From the NCBI GenBank assembly GCA_008692225.1, contig VICG01000005.1, positions 1,521,001-1,585,000 of the forward strand: a stretch of DNA of 64,000 nt. The letters are read 5' to 3'. A model generated the notes under the pieces. The model was not told where the DNA came from, ran no database searches, and was given only the letters and a program-made list of their open reading frames with translations. Each line of letters starts with the position of its first letter. The first letter of the stretch is position 1. Below, one piece after another: positions 47,485 to 60,403 of this stretch. The position numbers and the translations under genes were made by a program. The DNA comes from Monilinia fructicola. Its lineage: Eukaryota > Ascomycota > Leotiomycetes > Helotiales > Sclerotiniaceae.

Positions 47485-47883
47485 ACGGTCATGAGGAGTT
47501 TAGGTTTTGTCCATAGAAAACTCGGATTCTTACCGGCACATAAATCTTTTAATTGCAAAGACATAATTTCTTCTCTCACTCAACACTTTGTTCAGTGATT
47601 CAAATAAATGGCTATCTACTCTCTGGTATCAACGCTAAACTGTACAAATGAAATCCTCCAATGAATGTCCATTAAAGAAATTGAAACCCGGCGTTGCATC
47701 CGCGCAATTGCTCAACTCCAATCCCAACACTCCCGCTGGCTTCCCAATTTCCCATAATATATGCATGCAATTCGCCAACGATCGACCGACCGACAGACCA
47801 TCCAGCCTCTTCATCAAAATACCGTCCCCCGGCCCAACTCCAAACTCCAAGTCCCCTGTCCCCGCGCCCGCTCCACAACCCCT
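47485..47883. other. Short spacer between two 3' ends
   Basis: About 400 bp between the convergent transporter gene and the corrected 3' end of the CFEM gene. No gene is seen. Confidence 0.5.
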
Positions 47884-50072
47884 CTACGCAGTAGCATCAT
47901 ACCAATTCGTGACGCGCTCCCCCAGGTCTACGCTCCCCCGTCCAGGCACGTTGATATCCTCCCGTCGCTCCTGCGACTTCTGCTTCTTCGCGGCCGCTTC
48001 TTGGAACGGCTGTTGCGTGGCGGGTTTTAGTTTTGCGGGGGGGAGGACGCCGGATGGTTCGGAGGTGGTGGAGCTGAGGTTGTTGAAGCGGTCGATGACG
48101 GATTTGATGGCTAGTGCTGGTTGGGGTTTGGGGGTGGGGGTTGATGGGGGTGGGGGTGGTGGCGGGGTGGTGAAGGGGTTTGTGGGGGTGAGCGTGGGCG
48201 TGGGAGCTGGGGTTGGGGTATCGTGCTTTTGGGGGAGGGGGGATTGGTGGTGGAGTCGGAGTGGACGGATATTCCGGGGGTGTTGGATATGTAGACCATT
48301 TTTGGCTTGATTTTGGAGATGGAGGTTTGTTTGATGTGGTGGTATTGGGTGCTTTCGTCGGTGGTGGAGATTTCGTCGGTGGTGAGTGAGGTTTCGTCGG
48401 TGGTGAGTGACGTTGTGGGGGGGAGACCGAAGGATATGGGGGTGCAGGTTGACATGGGATAGATGGCGGGCATGGTGGGGAGGGGAGGCGCATCTGTTAT
48501 GTCTTGAGGGGATGTGGGGAAGGTTTGGAAAGTAGAGATGGATGTTTGAGAATGGGTGGAGTAGCGGGCGCCGAAGGTGTGGAAGGATTGTGCTGAGGGT
48601 GATTGCACGGGTGAGGAGGGTGGGGAGGTGTACTGGTTGGAGGTGAACTGGTTAGAGGTGAACTCGTTGGAGATGGGTGGTGTTTTGGGCATAGAGGCGA
48701 TGGAATGACGAGAGCGATTTGAGAAGGCTAGGGGATAGAAGGTGCTTTCGCTAACTGAGAGTGAGCGTGGGGCGTCGTAAGAGATGCCGATGGTTAGTGG
48801 AGAGGTTGGTGTTTGGTGAGAGAACTCTGAGTAAGGCCTATTAAGTCGGCCGATAGTTTTAACGGGAACTCTTGGTGGAGTCTTAGGCGAAGCTTGAAGT
48901 GGCGTGTTTGGTCTGGATGTCGTTGAGAGAGTTATGGAGGGCAGATCCAGTGCTGGTAATATCGGCGGTAAGGATTCCCGTGATTGGGAGTTCGAATGAT
49001 AGTGATGTGCAGGAAAGAGGGCACCTTTAGGTTCTGCCATCTCGGGACTTGTGGGGGAGTTGGTAGTGGATGTCGAAGGCCATCGCACCGGACTAGTATC
49101 GATCCTACCAGCCGGGTCAGGACTGTGTCCCACCCCTCGTAAGTTTTCATCTACTGTGGCAAGAAGACCTCGTGGTTCACCCCACGAATCGCTACGGCTT
49201 CTACTCTTTGGAGATATCGGCGAGATGTATGAAGTGATCCGTTCAGTTTGGACCCGAATTGATTTCCGAACGCCAATTCCACCCCACTTGAAGATTTGAC
49301 CATCGGCTCCTTGAAGCTCCACTGGTTTTCTCGTCTTTCCACCCCCCTCCATGTTTGTAAACTTGTCCCGTCTCGACGAATCTTCCTGGTTTGCTCTTCT
49401 TTTCCATAATAATCTTGCACCAAGAGCAAGCATGAGAAGGAACGCAACAGCGGCAACGATGATGATAGCTATTGCTGCATTACCTATGCCCTTCCCCGAA
49501 GAGCTACTAGAAGGCATAGAGGCGATAGATGGCTCATCTAATGTTGACGTAGGCATCGCGGTCACAGAGGTAGAGGTCATCGAAACAAATGATGTTGCTG
49601 TTGTTGCACTACCAGAAGTGATGCTACTCTTTGATGACGTAGTGGAAGAGCTCGAAGAGCCCGAAGAGCTTGATGTTTTTAAAGAAGAGCTGGAGCTGGA
49701 GCTGGAGCTGGCAGTGGAAGATGTGGGGTCATTTATGAGGACGCAAATTTGGCCAACAACCTTCACAGTCGCTATCGAGAATTAAGCTTGAGCTTTCGAC
49801 GGCATGGGATTTTACTCACTATTGGCGTCAATCAGACTACATGCGTCTTGTATACAGCTGATCGCACTCAATATGATCGGACTTTGTGTGGAAGTCCCAC
49901 TTTCATCTGCACAGATACAACTATAATCTCCAACACTACATCCGAGGGAGTTTGTCGCCGTCTCAATACAGCTGTCAGAACATGAGGGGAGTGAGTTGAT
50001 CTTCTCGGAAAGAGATTGAGCATTAACAAACGTTGAAAACAAAAGAATTACTGAACAAGAAAAGAAAATCAT
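47884..50072 (-). CDS. CFEM-domain single-pass membrane protein with long Ser/Pro-rich cytoplasmic tail; frame break near the 3' end
   Basis: Exon 1 (50072-49820) and exon 2 (from 49771) join across a 48-nt intron (GTGAGT...GATAG). Residues 1-18 are a signal peptide (MIFFSCSVILLFSTFVNA). Residues ~30-100 carry eight cysteines in the CFEM order (PF05730): CSDSC, then C, CIC, CIQDAC and QIC, with spacings 3-9-6-1-18-4-15. A Ser/Thr-rich linker with poly-Ser follows, then one membrane helix (AAIAIIIVAAVAFLLMLALG) and a KRR stop-transfer. The tail is Ser/Pro/Thr-rich, about 400 residues. The open frame ends at 48111 in a Pro/His run, but adding one base to the A4 run (48237-48240) opens a coherent tail (SVIDRFNNLSSTTSEPSG to ERVTNWYDATA) to a stop at 47884. 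CFEM proteins act in haem/iron uptake, adhesion or signalling; here the architecture suggests a surface receptor or sensor. Confidence 0.85.
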
Positions 50073-53000
50073 GACGAATTCCCATTACCCGGATGACCAA
50101 AAAACAACACCAAACATGAAAAAACAAATATCAACGTCGCAGGAAAAGAACCATGAGCATCTCATACCTTGGGGGATCCGTAGATCTAATGACAATATGT
50201 CAACACCCCAGTCGAAGAATGACATGGGGACATGGGGGGGAGGGGAGAAGGAGAAGATGGGAATAGAACAAGCTCTAAGACTTGCATGATGATTAACCTG
50301 ATGGATGGAATCCACAGAATAAGCGTTTAGATAGATCAACTGAGGCGCAGCCGCTAAGGTCTAATCCGAACATTCTTGAAGTCAATCATTTATTGGGCTA
50401 TTGAGAGACTACTGAGCAACAGATTAGGGATTACCATCAGGACGGTCCGCGCCTCTCGAACATGGGAAACTTCCGTGAAACGCGCCTCCAGATTTTATTA
50501 TATATTGAGGACGAGAGTCGCCAATCGATTCGATATAAGGATGAATGCCGATAACCTTGGAAGCTTTCGGTCCATTTGATAAGTCTTGACGAATTTACTC
50601 AGATTCCGCCTTGCATCGCTTGTGCTGCTTGCTTACATGGATTGATCCACAGCATCGGTTGGCGTCGTTTGAATGCTGATTGTACAATTGCAAATGAAGG
50701 GGGGGATATCAAAACCAACAGATTTGATTCGACTTAGGTTGATGGAAACAATAGCTCAAGAAATGAGTGGATATTGAATACAGTAGTACTGCTCCGTAGT
50801 ACCGTAGCCCTGTATTACTTTCCTTCAAAGGCTTCAATCGATCCACCTTGGATCCTCCAAGGATTTGCAGCAAAGTAGACGTCGATAATACAATCCTTGT
50901 CTCTTCCATGTCATTTGGGAACTGGAGTAACATGCATGTTTGCGACAGGACAAGGGCGCTTCTAAGGAGGTTCAACAAAGCATCTTAACCTATGAGTATG
51001 AAAACTGGAGACTAAAGATGCCACGTCTGAAACATGTAGATATATGGAGATGTGTATGGAATATGTGTGATATATGTGAATATATGGAATATATGTGAAT
51101 ATATGTGAGTATATGAATATATATTAATATATGTGAATATACTCGATAAGTATATAAATATACCATATAAACATACATCCGTCCATGTATAAACATGCAG
51201 AGTATGTACACAGGTATGGATGTATATATAGGTATGTATATATAGCCCTGGCGGTATCCATAATGCACTTACATATATAAATATGTCTCACCATGGAAAT
51301 TTATAAACATCTTCCAGAATTCGAAGAGAAGCAAAGCAAAGCAAACATAAATTTACATGGGACGAAAACCCCCATCGTCCAAGATCTCTCCCGAATCTAT
51401 TCTTTCCCCTTCTTCATCCATTCCAAATCAAAACCTTAGTTCTATGCTTCGTGCAACCCGAAATCGTATAGTTCTATAGTTCTATGAACCAACAAAAGAA
51501 AACCACAAACGCGTTTGAAGATTCTCTTGCAACGAGAGACATTTGGGTATCAATCACCCGTTCGATTCTCAATTTCCAATTCCCAATTTCAGAGAAAGCA
51601 AGTATGCCAACTGCACCGTGATTTACCAAGAAAACATCACCAAAAAAACACACATACACCCACCCACGCGTGAATACATAGAGAGATACTTACACGGAGA
51701 TACCGTAACCCTATTCTCGACCTCGTGGGTTGATGATTAAATCTCACGATGAACATGCGATCTGATGTAAGATAAATCATGTTCAGCATGTGAACATTTA
51801 CCACATTGTCTTAGAGAATGAGACTCTCGTCCACCTTCTCCCTTGCCAATCGAACACATGCATCAATTAATTTCTTCGCTTCCCAATTTCGTCTCCTTCA
51901 TCAAACCTTGTCACTCGGCTTTAAACCTTTAACTTCACTTCCGTCCGACACTCGTGAGTGTTGGAAATTACATACACATTTGTATCTGCATCTGCATCTG
52001 CATCTGTATCTGTATCTGTATCTGTATCCGTATTTGTATTTGTATGCACACTACCATATAAAGGGAAATGAATCTATCGTCCAATCTCCTCAAAGAGTCC
52101 AGCCAGCCACGGCCATCCATAGCCATGATACTAGCGAGCTACAAGTACAGTCAGTACCTACCTACCCATGGCCACTACTGCACTCTTCCTGCACCACACC
52201 CACGCCCACACTGCATACCCAGCATGCATCCTCCGTTCTAGAAGCCAGCCGGGCCATCCTCCCGATCCAAACAAAGTCAAGCACCCAGCCCACCCCCAAC
52301 CAACCTCACCTTCCCACGAATCTAACCCGAACCGGATCCCTCTCACCACAGGACGCGAACAAACAGCCATCCATCGCAATAATCCTAAAGGAACGACGCG
52401 TCGCCCAAAATATGCGTGACTGTCCGCTTACATACTCCCATACTCCCATACTTCCCCACACACCCAGTTGCCATCCAGCCCATCCTACTCTAACCTCGCC
52501 ATAGAATAGAACTGCGAATGTACATACCTACCCACCACCAACAAATGCACAAACCTACCGAAAACCCAAACCTCCACCCGCCCCAATCCCTCGGCTCACC
52601 GACCCAATCCCGACATCCCGACCTCCAATCCAAGTCCGTGTGTATGTATCCCGTCTTCCCCTTCGGCCTCTGGGATTGACAACTCGGTGGGGTCCCATGC
52701 TCGTCGGCGCAGATACTCGATTTAGGAAAATTGGTGTAGAGGGTTCAAAGGTTGATCATTCGCTCTCCGACCCAGGGGAGCCAGAGCTTTGGCGTTTGGA
52801 GATTGGAGATTGTGAGCGCGCGGCTCGGCATCTTGCAGGAGTGTTCGTGACGCGATCCGGTCGTGCGACCGGCAAGACCTGGATTGCAGAGGGCGGCGAT
52901 TCCATGGACCGTGAGCGGGCCGAAGAGTTTCACATTCTTCGTGTCACAATCTACAAAGTCGGAGCAGAGAAGCGTAGCAAGGGCCCGTGACGTATCAAAT

Positions 53001-53265
53001 CTAGGTATAATTGCAATAGAGTAATCCATATCCATTCCTTTCCATTCCATGCATGCGATATCCAGCTAGGCATATCGAAGAAAGAGAAACGTCCCTTGTC
53101 CAACCCCAGATATCATACAAACATACACATATATTAACGCCCGAGCCTATCTCATCCGGTTTAGCCAATTGTTCGGCGAACCACCAAGTTTTGATACCCA
53201 ACGACCCATCCATATCACACAATCCTCGCCCTGCCTCATTATCACATGTCTCTGATATTGGTCAG
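50073..53265. other. Spacer of 3.2 kb, no gene supported
   Basis: Between the CFEM start and the 3' end of the SSXT gene. A 228-codon frame at 51818-52504 contains a (CTGTAT)n repeat (about 51985-52030) and Pro/Thr/His-rich low-complexity sequence and is not believed. AT-rich GTGAATATAT repeats lie at 51040-51140. Other short frames have no support. Confidence 0.55.
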
Positions 53266-53371
53266 CTATCTCCCTGGCATTTGACCCATGTTCATCATTT
53301 GTTGCTGTTGACTTTTCTGTGCCTCTTGCATCATCCTTTGCCGCATCATCTCGTTCTGCATTTTTTGTTGA

Positions 53372-53409
<38 letters not shown>

Positions 53410-55212
53410 TTGTTGTTGTTGTTGTTGATGCTGCTGCTGCTGTAATTGGCTTTGATTGAGGCTTGGCATTCCCATATGCTGTTGACCTTGCTGATGATGC
53501 TGATGATGCTGCTGATGCTGCTGCATCTGACCCATGCCTCCCATACTACCCATCCCGGCTTGAACCATTTGCACTTGTCCCTGCACTTGTCCCTGACTTT
53601 GGATCATTCCATTTTGTCCTCCTGTCATATTATGTACGTTCTGGCCTATATCTCCTTGTTTTTGTCCTTGTGCCTGTATTTGTTGCGCATGCTGCTGTGC
53701 CTGTGCCTGTGCTCTAGCTACTGCGTTCACTGATTGAGCAGGGGTATCTTTCTTTGGGTCAACCCCTGGGTATAGGGCTTGTAATCGCCTGTATAAATCT
53801 TTCAAGATCTCACCGCGATCTTCATGCTTTTCTTCAGACTTCGACGCGGAGTCATCACCGTGAGTGTTTGCAGCTGCAGGGAGAGTGTGTGCGGGTTTAG
53901 GTGTGAGAGATGGTGCAAACATGACTGCGGGGTGTGAGGGGACCTGGGCTGCGGGCTTATGAGCCCGGTCTGCGATCGCGGCAAGGTAGGCTAAATTAGA
54001 TTGTAGTCGCCGCATACATCTTAATGCTTGTCAGTAAACGCTCCGGTCTCAATATGTATTAGGGAACAGACTGAATATATTCGCTCGCGAGAACTTTAGA
54101 CTCCGTCTCAAGCTTCGCCTTCTCAGCTGGATCTTCCGTTTGCTTGCTCTTCAATTCGGTTTGGAGAGCCATAATCCGCATGACCTCTATCAGCATCTCT
54201 CGATTGATATCTAGTAGTACGGTAACTCTGTCTTTCTCTCGAAGCTCTGAGCCGGGACTTAATGGCGTAGCCATGGCGGCCCCTATATTTTCTGGATTAC
54301 GCGACCCTGGTGGAAAGTTTGGCGTCTGCGGAGTCAGCGTCATTACTCCCTGTTGATTATTATTAGGGGTTTGATGATGTTGTTGATTAGGATTTGGTGG
54401 CACTGCGAATTGCGCGGTAGATGCACTAGGTGGTGTGCTCTGGGGGAAGTTCCCATAAGGAGAGACGCGGGAAGTCGCCGAGGTCGGCGTGGGCGTAGAA
54501 GATGGAGGTGGCTGCATACGCTGTATTTGATGTTGCTGCTGCTGTTGTTGTGGAATCATTGCGGAAGGATTCATCCCATATTGTGGGGGCGCATTTGAAG
54601 TAGTCGGCATAAAGCTCTGAGGGTGTGATACGGAGGACACAGCGATGTTGCTGCCATAAGGAGAGCTTGTATATGGTGTCTGATACGAAGGAACTGCTTG
54701 TATATGATTGGTCAGCCATTTTGACTGCTTGATCGCTATTGCTATTGCTATTGCGAAGAGTCATAAGTTGCCGCCTGCGCGCCTTCCTGCTTAATGTGAT
54801 TCTTTATGTATTCAATGCCGCGCATGCCCTTCGCAATCTGCCGTACGGGCGTTGTCTAGTCTTCTATCCGAACATTGACGTGTGCACAGGATATGCAGCA
54901 GCAATATAATATTATAGTAGATCACAAAAGAATTCTTAGGACGTGCAACTTACCATTTCCACCAGGCATATGCGCCAAACCGCCATTCTGCATCATTCCC
55001 ATGCCACCGGCATTAGCAGCCATGCCAGGACCAGATGTGCCGTATGGAGATTGATGACCTCCAGGTCCGTACTGTTGAGGATTATACATCATGTGCTGAG
55101 GCTGTTGTTGACCCGGTTGATGAACATTTTGAGGAGCCTGCGGATGACCACCATTAGGGTTGAAAGATTGCGTATTATTCCCCTGTCCAAAAGAGAAATT
55201 TGGTGCATACAT
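53266..55212 (-). CDS. SS18/SSXT-domain protein, Gln-rich (chromatin-remodelling co-factor type)
   Basis: Three exons: 55212-54954, 54693-54072 and 54019-53266, giving 544 residues. Introns are 260 nt (GTAAGT...CTGAC...AAGCAG) and 52 nt (GTCTGT...CTGAC...TTAAG). The SSXT domain (PF05030) is split by the second intron: exon 2 ends VTVLLDINREMLIEVMRIM...EYIQ and exon 3 starts CMRRLQSNLAYLAAIADR, matching the human SS18 pattern of a first helix and a NLxYLAxIAD helix. On both sides are Gln/Pro/Asn/Gly/Met-rich low-complexity segments, including a pure run of about 15 Gln coded mainly by CAG and CAA, and QQHQQ and GQVQGQVQ repeats. Animal SS18 belongs to BAF (SWI/SNF) complexes; fungal relatives have been annotated as glutamine-repeat proteins. 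Nuclear action is inferred from family. Confidence 0.88.
53362..53470. repeat. CAG/CAA trinucleotide run coding poly-Gln
   Basis: On the + strand it reads (CTG)n and (TTG)n. It lies inside exon 3 of the SSXT gene and is expected to vary in length between strains. Confidence 0.9.
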
Positions 55213-56463
55213 GGCTCTTGGAAGTTAATAAATGGCCTATGATAGGCTGCCTATCATGATCTCAAGTCGTACATACGCCGCACGGCAATGATTTAGCTGG
55301 GAAATGCTAGGGATCAACTTTGGTTCGTTCGTTCGGGAATGTGCGTAAGGCAATGCCAAGGGTCTTTGATTCCCGTTTAGATGATATCGTTTCGGGAAGT
55401 CTTTTTTCCTGGGGTAGGTAGGTAGTTATGTAATGGGATGGGATGGGTTGCGGGATATGGCATAAGTAGATAGATAGATGACGGTCTCTCAGCCTTTTTT
55501 TTGGGTCCTCTTGTTCCTTTTTCTTGTTACTCTCCTTTCCAGTATTACTGTACGATATGTGTGTGTGGGTTGTTTCTGGGGGTGAGAATTTCATGCGCGT
55601 TTGCCTTCGGATGCATCATACAGTAATCAAGAGCCGAGCTTGAATTTGGCAAGGATCTAACCGAAGTAATGACTGTTTTGAGATGCTCGCGACGTTGATT
55701 GAACCCACCTGGGCACCTGCAATGAAGGAGCTCGAGGACAATTCGGAAAAGGAATACGTATCCATCTGGATTCTGGAAACTACCTAGTACTGTCGGTATC
55801 TATCAATGCAACGACATGACGATGGCACCGGGAGATCATTAGGTAATTACTCATACGTTTCAAAAGCGATAGATATAAAATGAAGAAGAGGGAGAATTGA
55901 CGGGAGAATTGACGGGAGAAGTTGAAGTCAGTAAAAATGGTTCATGGTATCATCGTCGCCCCATTCTATGACTTCTTGATCGAGATGTTTCTAATGAAAC
56001 CAAAACTATGAGAAGGCACTAACTACCTAGTATACCTTTCGTGATCCCCTCTTAACAGGTGGTAAGATCACTCTACATGAGAAGGTACCCTTACCAGGGA
56101 TCTATCTACACAGTCCTTACAATCATTGACTCATTTAACAATGCCAACCTTTTCATGTGTTGGTTAACACATATTTGCATATCGATGTTGAAATCATACT
56201 GCGTGCATTCTCGATGACGTGAGGATATGCATATATAAAATGTTGTTTTTCTTGATTCTAGACAAACATTTGACGACGCTTTCCTCGGATGGGGAATATG
56301 CGAGTCTTGCCCGGTAAAGATTGAGGTTACACTCAAAAGGATTAGTACTGGAGCACAAGCAAGCAGGCAAGTAGGTAAGCACTTTTACTTCTCAAGTATT
56401 ATTAATTGGCTAATTTCATTATTCATGTTATCTACGGCCAATCCTTTTTGACAGGCTACCAGT
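55213..56463. other. Upstream spacer of the SSXT gene
   Basis: About 1.25 kb with no gene. It should hold the SSXT promoter on its left and the 3' region of the esterase gene on its right. Three GGGAGAATTGAC-type 12-bp repeats lie at about 55890-55920. Confidence 0.5.
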
Positions 56464-57685
56464 CTACCAATATGTAGCATACTTAGAAGTGCCGTTGACA
56501 ACGTTCAAAAATTCATGCGCGATAACTCTATCTGTTCCTTGTGACGGATGCAGTTCGTCGTACCACATATAACCATCCAGATTCCCAGGTTGTTTGCTAG
56601 AAGGCGAACCCGTGAGGACGTATGGCACGTTGACAATGGCTGGCGCGGGCAAATATTGTGTTGGGTTGTTGTAAACATCAGTAAGTAAAGCATTAGTATT
56701 GAAGATGGCAATTGATGCTCCTGGATATCGCTTCTTGATCAACAATTCGAATGGCACTCGGTAGTCGAAGATAGCATTGGCTAATTGAGTATACTCCTTC
56801 ATTTTGCCGCTGACTTCTGATATATTGCTCGGCTAGATTTGTGTGAGTGAAAATTCCATACAATGAATGAGACTTCTTACTTTGTCGGGCCAGCCTGCAG
56901 ATGAGTTCACTCCTCCAGCGCCGGGCATACCGTATAATGGCGATAGTTGTAATGGTGCGTTATTCATCAACACAAAGTATCTACCTCCACTTTGGTAAAG
57001 TTCTTCGAATCTATCAAAAATGCAATCCACATAGTCTGGGATTGTAGTTCCGTTCAAAGAGGAATCTGTCAAAAAGCCTCCTGCTCCTAGATCGTTGGTA
57101 CCGATCCAAATCGAGTACACTGTATTGTCGGGTTTGCGGTTGGTGTAAAGAGTGTTGGTGTTAGTGGATGAGTTGATATAATTGACATCCGCGACGAAAG
57201 CGTCAACTTCATAGATCACATCAGGAAAATCCCGAAAGATAGAGGGCAGGTATCGTCTGACGATGTCGTTGGAGCAGACTGCACCAGCAACAGCATAGTC
57301 ATATAGCTTGGCACCACTATAATTTGAAACCCATCTGTCCCAAGTGACGCCGCCACCGGCGGTTGAATTGCTCGTGGGAAGAAGAGTTCCGGGTGGTGGT
57401 GCAGAGCCATTGTGATTTAGGAAATACGCCAGTCGAGATTCATCTGTGTAGCTATTGTTGGATTTGTATCAGCAACTCTCCAATTGAGGCTCCTAAAGCA
57501 TAGAGAATGTTGAGGAACAAATCTTCATCATCTTACCTATCACCAAAAGCCACCAAGTTTTCGAAATGCGGAACCCAGCCATTTTTTGAAGCAGGTGAAC
57601 TACTATTTGCTCCAGATGGGCTAGGTGTAGCAACTGCCACCCCACACCCAGCGAACAGAGAGACCGAACACATAGAAATCTTCAT
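56464..57685 (-). CDS. Secreted GDSL/SGNH esterase (carbohydrate esterase family 16-like)
   Basis: Three exons: 57685-57537, 57451-56881 and 56832-56464, giving 362 residues. Introns are 85 nt and 48 nt. The first intron splits the catalytic block: exon 1 ends GGTGATAG and exon 2 supplies the rest of GDSYTD at residues 48-53. Residues 1-20 form a signal peptide (MKISMCSVSLFAGCGVAVA). Block III is IGTNDLG and the final block is DELHPSQGTDRVIAH, supplying the Asp and His of the triad. AVAGAVCSND corresponds to the Gly block. There are several NxS/T sites. Family members with this layout deacetylate plant cell-wall oligosaccharides or hydrolyse short esters outside the cell. The original frame had an in-frame TTG 10 codons upstream, but ATG 57685 gives the clean signal peptide. 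Confidence 0.92.
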
Positions 57686-58880
57686 TGTGTTTGTTATTGT
57701 TGTCCTTGATAACAATTACAGAAAAAATTATATGATGCAAAGAAAATACTCCAGACATGACGAGAAGTTCCCCAACCTTTATACCTGCCCACCCCCTCCC
57801 CACCTTGCATTCATCCAAGAACCCTCCGGTCTCGTATTAGAAATTTCCGGAGCATCATTCAACATTTCTTGTAAGTCGCAAACCTCGTGCCAAGCCTTGA
57901 AAAGGCTAACGGTGAGAGATCAACATCTTAGCAAATCGCCATATATCGGAGTAACCCCACGGATACCCCGCGATACAGATTAAGATGGAGGCAAAAGCCG
58001 GCTAAAACATCTTGACTGCCATCAATTATACCGAGGAACGAATCAAAGGAGACATTCTGAATGTCAAAATGTGAAGCAAGATTGAAAATCATCTGAAGAT
58101 CGTTTTGATCAATCTTGCTTGCATGATACTTTGGAAAGCGCCCGAATCCAAAAAACAAAATCTACACAGTAGTATCAATACAAGATTTTTGAAATGAAAA
58201 CCAACAAGTGTGCCGGTATTTCCACGACAAACCTAATCACTAACAACCTTGAATTGAACAAGTGACATCGATTGCAGCTAATAAGAACTACCTAGGTAGG
58301 TACTGGGAGAGCTTTCGTGTTATGATGATGTCTTTCTAAGGTTGTGCATGATAGTACGGAGTAATGAGAAAGAAGGTCGGTCGCCGGACCATCAGGTGGA
58401 CGAGGGAGCTTTCCTTATTCGTTTTGAAGAATTGAAAGAGGGGCTGGGTAGGTTGGATTGGTTACAGGGATTTATCATCACTTATATACCCACCGTTCAC
58501 CCGTTCGGTGATGTTACCTCAACCCTCAACCCTCAGCGCTCACCGCTTTTAATTTGATTTAGGCATCTATTGCCACAATCTGGGAAGTATAAAAAGTCTT
58601 GGAAAGAGTCATCTAATTGTTTTTTAGAGATAGAGCTAGAAAGCCGAGGGAAAAGGGTTATGAGTATGATGAAACGTTCAACTTGCAACAAAAGTTACTT
58701 ACCGGAATGCATGCATATATGATATTTGTAGAATCGACGTCGGAGACCACCTTTCATGTATCAATCATATCAAGCCAAGAAGCACACCTTGGTATCGAAT
58801 GAATGAATGACCTTTGCTGTCGCTACCAAAGAAACCCCTAATTTGAATGGTATGCTTTTGGTGAAAAAAAAAGGCTTATT
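57686..58880. other. Spacer between esterase start and acyl-CoA dehydrogenase stop
   Basis: About 1.2 kb with no gene. It contains a CCTAGGTAGGTAC motif near 58291 and a TACGGAGTA word near 58352. Confidence 0.5.
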
Positions 58881-60403
58881 TCAGTAGCTTCTGGGCAGGC
58901 CAAGAACCTTCTCTCCAACGTAATTCATAATCATCTCCCTTGAAACTGGCGCAATCCTCGGAACAAAACACTCCCTCAAATATCGTTCAACATGATATTC
59001 TTGAGCATATCCCATGCCTCCCAAAGTTAACACGCTTCTTTCACAAGCTGTAAATGCTGCTTCAGCTGCCAAATACTTTGCGCTGTTACACGCAACACCA
59101 ACAGCTGTCTGACTGATTGTTTCGTCTGTCGTTGATCTATCATACAATCTTGCTGCATGATAAGTTGCCAATTTTGCAGCTTCGAGATGCATGTATGCAT
59201 CAGCTAGGGGATGCTGAATTCCTTGGTTCATACCTATGGGTCGGCCGAAGATAATTCTTTCTTTTGCATACTTGGAGGCCCGGTAGAGGGCAGCGTATCC
59301 AAGACCCAGTGCCTCCCCTGCTAAAAGACACCGTTCAGCGTTCATGCCGTGAAGAACAATTTTGAACCCTTGACCTTCTTTTCCAATCAGTGAATCGCCG
59401 TCAATAATGTAGTTGTCGAAAAATACTTCATTTGCATCAATAGCACGACCACCCATCTTTTTGATTTTTCTGAGTTCGAGCCCTGGCTTTTTGAGATCGA
59501 AATCAATGAAAAAGAGAGACAAGCCTTCAGTAGGCTTTGTTACCTCCTCTATTGGGGTGGTTCTAGCTAGGAGTACCATCTTCGTTGCAACTTGTGCTGA
59601 GGAGATCCATATTTTTTGACCAGTTATCTTGTAGGTGCTACTCGAGCGAACTGCACGGGTTTTGAGCTTGAGGGTTTCTAAGCCATTACTAGGTTCAGTA
59701 ACTCCGAAACATGCTCGCCATGTACCGTCGATTAGCTTGGGTAGCATTCTTTGACGTTGTGTGGGAGTAGCAAATTTCGCCACAGGTTGGGTTGCATATA
59801 CATCTAGTAGGGGACGAATCAGCATTTCATGGCTCGAACCCGCTGACATTGTAGCATATCATTCAATCCGAAAATTAAGGATTTGTGTTCGGAGATCGAG
59901 AAGGTAAAAGACTCAAGTTCAATAAGATTCAATGCCGTGCTTGGACTGGACTGACTTGCGTGTATACTTTGCGCACCAGCCATACCTGCGCCGCTCTCTG
60001 ATATCGTATGTAACATCATCGTAGCTTCTGAGATACCAAGACCCGACCCCCCAAGTTCTTCTGGAAGGGCAATGCCTATCCATCCACCTTTTGCTAAATC
60101 CGCATGTAACTCATGTGGATATTCACCAGATTCATCATGATTTGCCCAATATTCCTTATATGTTCAGTGAGATTTCACGGCATTTGTTTGATCAAACCAT
60201 TCTTCCGGAATTCTTACATCGGGATATTTTGAGCAGATTTTGGTAATTGCCTCCCGGACTTCCAATTGCATGTCTGAGAAACCACTTGTTTCCATTAGAG
60301 TATTGACTCTCATTGATGCTGAAGCTGAGAATCTTCTTCTTGGGAACGCATTCTGAAATGATCTTGAAATTCTGGAAACTCTTGAAATTCTGATGCTAAT
60401 CAT
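58881..60403 (-). CDS. Mitochondrial-type acyl-CoA dehydrogenase
   Basis: Three exons: 60403-60218, 60154-59956 and 59803-58881, giving 435 residues. Introns are 63 nt (GTAAGA...ATAAG) and 152 nt (GTCAGT...ACTAG). Both junctions restore family sequence exactly: KYPD|EYWANHDESGEYPHE and QSIHA|NVYATQPVAKF. The first ~35 residues are an Arg/Ser-rich presequence (MISIRISRVSRISRSF), so mitochondrial matrix location is likely. The family blocks follow in order: ADLAKGGWIGIALPEELGG, the FAD-contacting CFGVTEPSNGLETLKLKTRA, KITGQKIWISSAQVA, EGQGFKIVLHGMNAER, and LGGMGYAQEYHVERYLREC at the C-terminal domain. It is most like the ACAD10/11-related fungal and bacterial group acting in fatty-acid or branched-chain catabolism; chain length preference cannot be told. 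Divergent to the INCENP gene. Confidence 0.93.

Noticed and set aside
47897..48493. 198-codon Pro/His/Thr-rich frame on the minus strand
   Set aside because: Shadow frame of the CFEM tail; the coherent C-terminus lies in another frame.
51818..52504. 228-codon frame with ATG
   Set aside because: Low-complexity Thr/Pro/His sequence over a (CTGTAT)n repeat; no domain, no introns and no conserved-looking segment.
52640..52990. 116-codon frame
   Set aside because: Starts at GTG, not ATG, and the overlapping minus frame is about as long; no family features.
60155..60178. 24-nt intron in the acyl-CoA dehydrogenase gene
   Set aside because: Too short; the GTAAGA donor at 60217 gives a normal 63-nt intron and restores the family sequence.
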